This document shows, piece after piece, positions 1 to 6,250 of a stretch of DNA of 23,492 bases. Source of the DNA: CAYONM01 sp964405325 (GTDB taxonomy: Bacteria; Planctomycetota; UBA11346). Each line of letters starts with the position of its first letter. Within the stretch, counting starts at the first letter, position 1. Below the pieces are notes generated by a model. That model searched no databases and was not told where the DNA came from. It saw only the letters and a program-made list of their open reading frames with translations. The stretch is from positions 1 through 23,492 of the forward strand of contig CAYONM010000033.1 in assembly GCA_964405325.1 (NCBI GenBank), given 5' to 3'. The position numbers and the translations under genes are program-made.

Positions 1-149
1 GGGGCTTCACCCCTCGCGACTCTGTCGCACCCGCCGGCCGGGCTCTATTCCCCACTGCTCCATCGCGACTGGCGCGCTGTGCGAGCATTTTTCGGCGATG
101 CTCGCCTGACCGGCGTTGCGCCGCTGGCCGGCGCAGCAGACTCCGGCGC
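1..149. repeat. Non-coding left edge with a partial copy of a GC-rich intergenic repeat
   Basis: No convincing gene is present. Bases about 12-53 resemble the right half of the repeat seen at 3131-3190 and 19102-19161 (shared blocks around CTCGCGAC, TCGC, CCCG and GCCGGGCTC). Bases 81-88 (GCGAGCAT) and 98-105 (ATGCTCGC) form a perfect 8-bp hairpin stem with a 9-base loop. It sits 45 bases before the radical SAM start and has no T-tract, so it is not a typical terminator. Confidence 0.4.
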
Positions 150-1610
150 ATGCCGCGTATTGTTCTGGCCACGGTCAACGCCCGCTATCAGCACTGCAGC
201 CACGCCCTACGCTGTCTGTATGCAAATCTCGGCCGGCATCAGGCCAGGACCGTACTGCGGGAGTTCACCCTGGACATGCCCCCCAGCGATCTGGCCGAAG
301 CACTGTTAGCGGAAAGACCATGGCTGATCGGCCTGTCCTGTGCCATCTGGAACACCTCGCAACTCGACCAGCTGGTAAGCATCCTCAAGCAGGTCGCACC
401 GCAGGTACTGGTGGTGGTGGGTGGTCCGGAAATCACCGCCAGCAGCAGGCCGCCGAATATCGACCGCTTGGCCGACCACCTGATCTGCGGCGAAGGCGAG
501 ATACCATTCCCGCAGCTACTGGACCAATTGCAACGCGGCGAGACACCAGCGCGTCTCCTGCAACCAGCGCCGTCGGATCTGGGCCAGGTGCCGCTACCGT
601 ACCGCCATTATAGCGATCGCGACCTTGCCGAGCGCATCGTCTACCTGGAAGCGACTCGCGGCTGTCCCTTCACTTGTTGCTTCTGTTCCAGCGCCACCGA
701 ACGCGGCATTCGACGCTTTGACGAAAATCGGTTTTTTGCCGCCTGGCAGGAACTGATTGTACGCGGCTGCACCAGCTTCAAATTCCTCGATCGCAGTTTC
801 AACGCCGACACGCGACTGTGCGACCGGCTTCTGAGCTTTTTCCAGGCGCAGTATCGGCCAGGCATGCATCTGCATGCCGAATTCATCCCTGACCGCTTGG
901 CAAACAGCACCCGTGCCATCCTCGCCTGCTTGCCGTCGGCCAGCATCCAGCTGGAAATCGGCTTGCAGAGCCTGGACCCGGCGGTGCTGGAACGCATCGA
1001 TAGACGGCAAGACTGCCAGCAGGCACTGACCAATCTGCGCTGGCTGCGCCAGCAGTCAGCCGTGCACCTGCATGTGGACCTGATCGTCGGCCTGCCGGGC
1101 GAGACGCCTGAGAGTTTCGCCACCGGATTCGACCGCCTTTGGGCTACCGATCCTCACGACATCCAAGTTGGCATTCTCAAATGCCTACCAGGCACACCTC
1201 TCCAACGTCAGGGCGATGCTGGCATCTTCAACAGCGCCAGTCCCTACGAAATCCTGGCCAACGAGCATTTCGATTTCAGTCAGATGCAACGCCATAAACG
1301 CCTGGCGCGAACGGTGGAGCTGTTCATCAACCAGGACGGCTTCCAACGGAGCATGCGCTTACTCACCCAAGACTCACCCTGCCAGCAATTGTTGACCTTT
1401 ACCGATTGGCTCTGGAGGCAGTATTTCAAACAACACGGCATCAGCCTGCGTCGGCGCTACGAAGCCGTGTTTGATTTTCTCTGTGAGCAAGGACAGGATC
1501 GCAACCTGGTTATCGACACCCTGGCTGTCGATTTCTGCCAGCGCTCCAGTGATAAGGGCATGCCGCCGTTCTTGGCGAAGGCAGTGGCGACGCATCGGCG
1601 CAAGCCATAG
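150..1610 (+). CDS. B12-binding-type radical SAM protein (DUF4080-like)
   Basis: This is a 486-residue protein with the layout of cobalamin-type radical SAM enzymes. Residues 1-130 look like the Rossmann-like B12-binding domain, with a VVVGGPEIT strand-turn near residue 88-96. The radical SAM core carries the cluster motif CPFTCCFC, giving C172, C176 and C179 in CX3CX2C spacing. The C-terminal 130 or so residues resemble the DUF4080 extension. The start at 150 fits because MPRIVLATVNARYQHC matches the usual family opening (strand, then NARYxH). The classic DxHxxG cobalamin motif is not evident, so cofactor binding is inferred from architecture. Such proteins usually perform radical methylation or related chemistry; the substrate here is unknown. 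The gene stops 8 bases before the stop of the convergent NYN gene. Confidence 0.85.
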   Translation: MPRIVLATVNARYQHCSHALRCLYANLGRHQARTVLREFTLDMPPSDLAEALLAERPWLIGLSCAIWNTSQLDQLVSILKQVAPQVLVVVGGPEITASSRPPNIDRLADHLICGEGEIPFPQLLDQLQRGETPARLLQPAPSDLGQVPLPYRHYSDRDLAERIVYLEATRGCPFTCCFCSSATERGIRRFDENRFFAAWQELIVRGCTSFKFLDRSFNADTRLCDRLLSFFQAQYRPGMHLHAEFIPDRLANSTRAILACLPSASIQLEIGLQSLDPAVLERIDRRQDCQQALTNLRWLRQQSAVHLHVDLIVGLPGETPESFATGFDRLWATDPHDIQVGILKCLPGTPLQRQGDAGIFNSASPYEILANEHFDFSQMQRHKRLARTVELFINQDGFQRSMRLLTQDSPCQQLLTFTDWLWRQYFKQHGISLRRRYEAVFDFLCEQGQDRNLVIDTLAVDFCQRSSDKGMPPFLAKAVATHRRKP

Positions 1611-1618
1611 CAAGTCGT

Positions 1619-2113
1619 CTATTCCCCCTCGAATCGTCGCACCCAGAAATCGACCTCGGCGGCATCGGGCAAGCGCTCTGCTGGATTACCATCTGCAGCT
1701 TTCGCTTCGTCCCCCAGCCACTCCAAATAGACGCTGGCGGGACAGACCTGGGCATGCCGGGCTCGAGCACGACCGGCAAGCGTGGCATCGTCGGTCACCA
1801 CCAGAAATTCACCCGGCTCGTTATGCCGATCCAGATGCCGGATCAGCAAGTCATCGGCACTGGCAGCGCCAGTGTAGACCAGGCGCAGTCCCTGTCGCCA
1901 GTGCAGGCCTTTGCGATCCATCGGGCCGCCATCACAGAACAGCACCGTCCGCTCCCGGGCACGATGAACCCGCGCCGCCAGGGCGGCGCGGGCTCGTTCG
2001 CTATCGTCGTGCATCAGCGCCGCCAAAGCGGGGTCACGAAAACAGACATTATGCGCGTCCACCAGCATCGTCGCCCTGGTCAGCGCACGGCGGAGTCGCT
2101 TTTTCAGCGGCAT
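1619..2113 (-). CDS. NYN-domain protein (YacP-like putative RNase)
   Basis: The protein has 164 residues. It carries the PIN-like NYN fold signature: a first strand ending in D19 (MLVDAHNV), an acidic D61 (VLFCDGG), a D87-D88 pair (SADDLLIRHL) and D108-D109 (VVTDD). These acidic residues are the expected metal-binding set of NYN/PIN nucleases such as YacP/Rae1. The start codon lies one base after the TAG of the upstream band 7 gene, and no clear Shine-Dalgarno sequence precedes it. Translation is therefore probably coupled to the upstream gene. An internal start at M16 would still keep the whole fold. RNase activity is family inference; the target is unknown. Confidence 0.75.
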   Translation of the reverse strand: MPLKKRLRRALTRATMLVDAHNVCFRDPALAALMHDDSERARAALAARVHRARERTVLFCDGGPMDRKGLHWRQGLRLVYTGAASADDLLIRHLDRHNEPGEFLVVTDDATLAGRARARHAQVCPASVYLEWLGDEAKAADGNPAERLPDAAEVDFWVRRFEGE

Positions 2114-2114
2114 G

Positions 2115-3041
2115 CTATTTCACAGGTATGACCGATGGATCGCCAATATGCATCAACGGCAAGGGATCGGGACTGTCGCCATTGAGGAAATAGATCTTGC
2201 TCGAGGGGTTTTCCGAAATCGCCCGCAAGGCTTCCAAGGCCTGCAGTTTGATATACGCGGGATTGCTGGAGACGGCTTCGTTGATCTGCCTGATCTCGTA
2301 ACTGCGAGCATCGGCCAGAATACGACGCTGAGCCGCCTCTTCCTCGGCCGCCGCACGCTCGGCCTGAGCCTGAGCGATCTTCTGCTGCTGCTCGGTGCGG
2401 AAGCGCTCCAGCTCGGCCTTCTGTTTTTCGACTTCTTGTTCCCGTTCCTTCTTACCTTCGATTGCACGCAGGATAAAGGGTGGCAGCCGGATGTCATTGA
2501 TCAGCACGTCGTGGACACTGATTCCCTTTGGCTCACAGAAATCCACCAAGCCCTCTTTCAGGCGGTCCTGCATCATGCGCTGGGTTTCATCCATGAAAAA
2601 ATCCTCGGCACGTTCAATCGCTTTTCCCAACTCAATCGAAAGTGAACGGAGCTTGGGGATAAGATGCACATTGATCGCAACATTGGCGGTACCCGTCTCC
2701 TGCAGCATCAGGGGCGCCAAGTCACGGTTGATCCGGAACTGCACCGAGATATCGATACTGGTCACCAGCTGATCGCGCGAGGGGATGCCAACATCCTGCT
2801 CGGAGTGGGTCTTCTTCCGACAGTCGTACTGAGTCCATTTCACCAGCGGATTAACCAGATGGAAGCCCTCGTCGAGGGCTTCATCCTGCACGCTACCAAA
2901 CAGAGCGCCAACGCCGACATGGCCGGGATCAATGGTCTGAACGCATTTACTGGCCAACCAGATCACCAGCAGGGCCGCCAGCACGACGGTGATCAGGCCG
3001 ATGGGGACGTTGAATTCGGGAGGAGGACGTGGTGGTGGCAT
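2115..3041 (-). CDS. SPFH/band 7 (prohibitin-like) membrane protein
   Basis: The protein has 308 residues. A proline-rich N-terminal tail of about 12 residues is followed by one membrane span (about residues 13-31, LITVVLAALLVIWLAS). An SPFH/band 7 domain begins at IDPGHVGVGALFG and runs to about residue 200. A long charged, alanine- and glutamate-rich coiled coil follows at about residues 195-255 (KKEREQEVEKQKAELERF onward). This is the layout of prohibitin/HflK-like scaffold proteins, which oligomerise in the membrane and often organise proteases or microdomains. AAGGAG sits 7 bases before the ATG and supports the start. It forms a tight two-gene unit with the NYN protein (1-base gap). No protease partner is adjacent. 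Confidence 0.88.
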   Translation of the reverse strand: MPPPRPPPEFNVPIGLITVVLAALLVIWLASKCVQTIDPGHVGVGALFGSVQDEALDEGFHLVNPLVKWTQYDCRKKTHSEQDVGIPSRDQLVTSIDISVQFRINRDLAPLMLQETGTANVAINVHLIPKLRSLSIELGKAIERAEDFFMDETQRMMQDRLKEGLVDFCEPKGISVHDVLINDIRLPPFILRAIEGKKEREQEVEKQKAELERFRTEQQQKIAQAQAERAAAEEEAAQRRILADARSYEIRQINEAVSSNPAYIKLQALEALRAISENPSSKIYFLNGDSPDPLPLMHIGDPSVIPVK

Positions 3042-3210
3042 GCGGGGCTCCTTGCACGGGATCAGCGAGGGAGCTCATGCTGGCCCCGGTTGCCGGACTT
3101 TCCAGCCACTTCCTTCAAAGGCTACATCCCCCGCCAGTCCGGCTCAAACCTCGCGACGCCCGTCGCCCCCGCCTGCCGGGCTCCGGCCCCGCCCACCAAC
3201 AGCGCGTTGC
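3042..3210. repeat. thiC-band 7 gap with intergenic repeat copy (3131-3190)
   Basis: The segment 3131-3190 matches 19102-19161 in the same orientation at roughly 53 of 60 positions by eye. The shared pieces include CCGCCAGTCCGGCTC, CCTCGCGACG and GCCGGGCTCCGG. A shorter version lies at 16738-16765 and a diverged one at 12-53. All copies are in gaps between genes, which suggests a small extragenic repeat family. No clear T-tract terminator for thiC is visible here. Confidence 0.6.
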
Positions 3211-5088
3211 CTAGCGATACAGCTGCCCACCCTGCTGGTTGAAGGCCTCGGCCATCTTCTGACCACCGGTCTGTTTCGCCGCTTCCTCGTTCAAACCGTG
3301 CTTGGCGGCATACTCGCGCACCTCCTGGGAAATCTGCATCGAACAGAATTTCGGGCCGCACATGCTGCAGAAATGCGCCACCTTGGCATCTTGCTTGGGT
3401 AGGGTGGCATCGTGGAAGGCGCGAGCGCGGTCGGGATCCAGACCGAGATTGAACTGGTCCTCCCAGCGAAACTCGAAACGCGCCTTCGAGAGCGCATCGT
3501 CGCGTCGTCGCGCTGCCGGATGACCCTTGGCGATGTCGGCGGCATGCGCCGCCACTTTGTAGGTGATGACACCTTCTTTGACATCATCGCGATCCGGCAA
3601 CCCCAGATGTTCCTTGGGCGTGACGTAGCACAGCATGGCACAACCGTACCAGCCAATCATCGCCGCACCAATGCCGGAGGTGAAATGGTCATAACCGGGG
3701 GCGATATCGGTGGTGAGCGGGCCCAGGGTATAAAACGGGGCCTCATCGCAGGCATACAGCTGCTTGTCCATATTCTCCTTGATCATGTGCATCGGCACAT
3801 GGCCAGGGCCTTCCACCATAGTCTGAACATCGTATTCCCAGGCGATGTGGGTCAGTTCGCCCAGGGTCTCCAGCTCGGCGAATTGCGCGGCATCATTCGC
3901 ATCGGCCAGCGAACCGGGTCGCAAGCCGTCACCCAGCGAGAAACAGACATCATAGGCGCGCATGATCTCACAGATGTCACGAAAATGCGTGTACAGGAAA
4001 TTTTCTTCGTGATGCGACAAGCACCACTTGGCCATGATCGAACCACCGCGCGACACGATGCCGGTCACCCGCTTGACGGTCAGCGGCACGTAGCGCAGCA
4101 GTACGCCAGCGTGGATGGTGAAGTAATCCACCCCCTGCTCGGCCTGCTCGATCAAGGTATCGCGATAGATCTCCCAGGTCAGGTCCTCGGCCTTGCCGTT
4201 CACCTTTTCCAAGGCCTGATAGATGGGCACCGTGCCAATGGGCACCGGTGCATTACGCAACAGCCATTCGCGGGTGGCGTGGATGTTCCGACCGGTGGAC
4301 AGGTCCATCACCGTGTCGGCACCCCAACGGATGCTCCAGACCATTTTTTCGACTTCCTCTTCAATGGAAGAGGTGACCGCGGAATTGCCGATATTGGCGT
4401 TGATCTTGACCAGGAAATTCCGGCCGATGATCATCGGCTCAACTTCCGGGTGATTGATATTGGCGGGGATGATAGCGCGCCCGGCAGCGATCTCGTCCCG
4501 GACGAATTCCGGTGTCATCACCTCGGGAAGGCGGGCGCCAAAACCATTTCCGCGCAGCCGCTGTTGGCGTTCTGGATCCTCGGCAATGGCGGTGTTTTCC
4601 AGCAGCTGATTTTCCCGGATCGCGATGTATTCCATCTCCGGGGTGATGAGGCCCTGCCGAGCGTAGTGCAGCTGGGTGACATTGGCCCCGGCCGAGGCAC
4701 GACGCACCGGCCGCCGCAGACCTGGAAAACGGATCGCTTCGGCATCCTGGTCCCGGCGCAGACCGTTATCCAACAACTGCTCTTCCCGCCCGGTAATGGT
4801 CTCCACCGCACGGTCATCGATCCAGACCTGCCGCAGCGCCGGCAGGCCTTGGCGGACGTCGATCTCAAACCGTGGATCGGTGTAGGGACCGGAGCTGTCG
4901 TAAACCAACACCTCGGGGTTGGCATGGCTGCTGCCGTCTGCCAACTGGGTATCGGTTTGGGCGATGGCGCGCAGCGGCACCCGGACATCGCGATGCAGCG
5001 TGCCGGCCACGTAGCGCTTTTCCGAAGCGGGCAGCGGTTCGGTGGTGATGCGGGAGCTGCCATCCGGCAGCTTGTTGGGCTGGATCAT
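3211..5088 (-). CDS. thiC: Phosphomethylpyrimidine synthase ThiC
   Basis: ThiC is a radical SAM enzyme that rearranges aminoimidazole ribotide to hydroxymethylpyrimidine phosphate in thiamin synthesis, in the cytoplasm. The protein is full length (625 residues from the start chosen here; about 630 is usual) and has the long N-terminal domain of proteobacterial ThiC. The C-terminal 4Fe-4S motif CSMCGPKFC (CX2CX4C) is intact near residues 573-581. Core stretches such as GPGHVPMH and DIAPGYDHFTSGIG are typical. The reading frame is open to an ATG at 5100, but GAGG lies about 8 bases before the ATG at 5088, while the earlier ATG is almost fused to the riboswitch 3' end. 5088 is therefore preferred. 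Expression should fall when TPP is abundant, through the riboswitch at 5101-5190. Confidence 0.97.
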   Translation of the reverse strand: MIQPNKLPDGSSRITTEPLPASEKRYVAGTLHRDVRVPLRAIAQTDTQLADGSSHANPEVLVYDSSGPYTDPRFEIDVRQGLPALRQVWIDDRAVETITGREEQLLDNGLRRDQDAEAIRFPGLRRPVRRASAGANVTQLHYARQGLITPEMEYIAIRENQLLENTAIAEDPERQQRLRGNGFGARLPEVMTPEFVRDEIAAGRAIIPANINHPEVEPMIIGRNFLVKINANIGNSAVTSSIEEEVEKMVWSIRWGADTVMDLSTGRNIHATREWLLRNAPVPIGTVPIYQALEKVNGKAEDLTWEIYRDTLIEQAEQGVDYFTIHAGVLLRYVPLTVKRVTGIVSRGGSIMAKWCLSHHEENFLYTHFRDICEIMRAYDVCFSLGDGLRPGSLADANDAAQFAELETLGELTHIAWEYDVQTMVEGPGHVPMHMIKENMDKQLYACDEAPFYTLGPLTTDIAPGYDHFTSGIGAAMIGWYGCAMLCYVTPKEHLGLPDRDDVKEGVITYKVAAHAADIAKGHPAARRRDDALSKARFEFRWEDQFNLGLDPDRARAFHDATLPKQDAKVAHFCSMCGPKFCSMQISQEVREYAAKHGLNEEAAKQTGGQKMAEAFNQQGGQLYR

Positions 5089-5100
5089 GACTGACCTCAT

Positions 5101-5190
5101 TCCTACGCCGGTATCAACCGGATCAGGTTCAGCGGGTTCGATCCCGATTCGGATCGTCTCAGCGGCCAGGCGCCGCGCCCCGTGAGTGGA
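5101..5190 (-). promoter_or_regulatory. TPP riboswitch (THI element) controlling thiC
   Basis: Read on the minus strand, the segment contains the conserved THI-box blocks in order: CGGGGCG, GCTGAGA, ACCCGCTGAACCTGATC, and the 3' closing GGCGTAGGA. It ends 12 bases before the preferred thiC start, and the GAGG ribosome binding site comes directly after it. No terminator hairpin fits between aptamer and gene, so control is most likely at translation initiation, by hiding the ribosome binding site when TPP is bound. The aptamer match is direct; the mechanism is inferred. Confidence 0.95.
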
Positions 5191-5214
5191 AAAAGCCGAC
5201 GCACTGGTGCGTCG
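5190..5214 (-). terminator. Probable intrinsic terminator of the upstream small membrane-protein gene
   Basis: On the minus strand CGACGCAC and GTGCGTCG pair around a very short loop and are followed by GCTTTTT. This has the form of a rho-independent terminator placed after the gene at 5281-5754 and immediately before the TPP aptamer. If the thiC promoter lies upstream of it (an AT-rich CATTAT element is near 5230), thiC transcription would have to pass through this hairpin. It may therefore instead be a 5' structural part of the thiC leader. Confidence 0.5.
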
Positions 5215-5280
5215 TTACCCATAATGATTCGGGCAGGCTACAAAACCGCCAGCCGGAGCAAGACAGGGACCGCTGTGATT

Positions 5281-5754
5281 CTACAGCTGGTCCAGCAAGC
5301 GTTGGCGGCGACGTTCGGCCTGTTTGACCAGGGCTGGCTGCCCAGCCGCTTGCGCCACCAGCGCCAACAGTTGCCAAGCACCAGGCAGATGCGGCGCCTG
5401 CCGACACAGAGCCTGGGCCTGGGCAATGGCCTCGCTGTGGCGATCGTTCAGATAGGCATGGGCACTGGCATCGACCAGGGCCCGGGCCTGCTCGGTATCC
5501 ACCGCCGGCCGCCGGCAGCTCCACCACAGCAGACCGGCAGCAATGCCGCTAAGCAGCACGTAGCTACCGCCCATCTGCAGCAGCAGCTGTCGCCAATAGG
5601 CCTCATCCGCCAAGCCGGCGGCCAAGACCATCAGGCCCAACAGGGCCACAGCCGGCAACAACAGCAGCAAGCCGGCAAGCAGGCGCCCCTGCAAAACCAG
5701 GCCACTGCCGGGCAGCAGGGCGTTCACAACAGCGGTTCCTGGACCCGATGACAT
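5281..5754 (-). CDS. Small membrane protein with TPR-like C-terminus, unknown function
   Basis: The 157-residue protein starts at MSSGPGTAVV; an open frame extends further upstream to 5847 but into repeat DNA, so the shorter start is preferred. The N-terminal half is strongly hydrophobic: a VVNALLPGSGLVLQGR turn leads into one or two spans (about residues 20-48), and another span lies near residues 65-80. The C-terminal half is an alanine- and leucine-rich helical pair (ALVDASAHAYLNDRHSEAIAQA, then LPGAWQLLALVAQAAGQ) of TPR type. This suggests a membrane-anchored assembly or scaffold protein. I do not recognise the family. No strong Shine-Dalgarno sequence is visible. Confidence 0.6.
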   Translation of the reverse strand: MSSGPGTAVVNALLPGSGLVLQGRLLAGLLLLLPAVALLGLMVLAAGLADEAYWRQLLLQMGGSYVLLSGIAAGLLWWSCRRPAVDTEQARALVDASAHAYLNDRHSEAIAQAQALCRQAPHLPGAWQLLALVAQAAGQPALVKQAERRRQRLLDQL

Positions 5755-5820
5755 GCCGGATTGTGACAAAGTGACACGGTCAGCAAGGTCTGTCGGGGGC
5801 AGCAAAGCCCAGCAAGGGAG

Positions 5821-6200
5821 ACAAACCGGGCGCCGCCCGGAGCCCACGGGCTCGATCGTATCGGTCGGCGCCCGGTTTTGACTCTTGCATCGAGGGGCAA
5901 GCCCCTCGGACCCCGAAGCTGAGGCTGCGAGAACAACTTTTTTTGTAACTACTCAGGCCCGTACCGCCCCACACCATGTCGATCTCGCCATCAGTGCGCG
6001 CAGCGCGCACACGGAGCGCGTCGCCATGCGGCGCATGCCAGGCAAGGGTGCTCGTTCCAGAGATCGGGAACATCCGGTGATCAGCGCCGATCTCTGCACT
6101 GCATGCGAAGCAGGGCCTCGCGCTCCGGGTGGGCTGGCGCCGAGAATCCCTAGTGCCTGAGTAGTTACCTTTTTTACGAAGTTCTCGCAGCCTCAGCTTC
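5821..6200. repeat. Compound palindromic repeat, copy 1 (interrupted by a MITE)
   Basis: This fills most of the 496-bp gap before lon. From the left it holds: a long hairpin at 5823-5879 with GGGCGCCG/CGGCGCCC arms ending in TTTT; a perfect hairpin CGAGGGGC-AA-GCCCCTCG at 5891-5908; and a 20-bp arm GAAGCTGAGGCTGCGAGAAC at 5915-5934 whose perfect inverse is at 6181-6200. Without the inserted element the two arms would form a 20-bp stem around a T-rich loop. The inverted second copy is at 10118-10437. Its flank matches bases 5821-5935 closely, but one arm of the long hairpin is eroded there. No coding sequence is supported in this gap. Confidence 0.8.
5945..6168. mobile_element. 224-bp MITE, possibly IS66-derived
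   Basis: The element begins GTAACTACTCAGGC and ends with the exact inverse GCCTGAGTAGTTAC, a perfect 14-bp terminal inverted repeat. It is flanked by CTTTTTTT (5937-5944) and CTTTTTTA (6169-6176), an 8-bp target duplication matching at 7 positions. Ends beginning GTAA together with 8-bp duplications are the habit of the IS66 family, so an IS66-derived non-autonomous element is a reasonable inference. Inside are a perfect palindrome at 5994-6010 (GTGCGCGC-A-GCGCGCAC) and a 9-bp stem pairing 6059-6067 with 6087-6095. No transposase is encoded. The right end lies 82 bases before the lon start. Confidence 0.75.
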
Positions 6201-6250
6201 TAGGAGTGTCGGCACAGCATTTGCAATAAGGCCACACCGCAGGAGCACCC

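Noticed and set aside
3412..5094. Long plus-strand open frame opposite thiC
   Set aside because: It is antisense to an unmistakable ThiC and its translation shows no domain. High GC content commonly leaves such frames open.
5182..5751. Plus-strand glutamine-rich open frame
   Set aside because: It is antisense to the small membrane-protein gene, and its low-complexity Q runs come from the CAG-like complement of leucine codons.
5994..6010. Palindrome GTGCGCGC-A-GCGCGCAC as an operator
   Set aside because: It lies inside the MITE and is more simply part of that element's internal structure.
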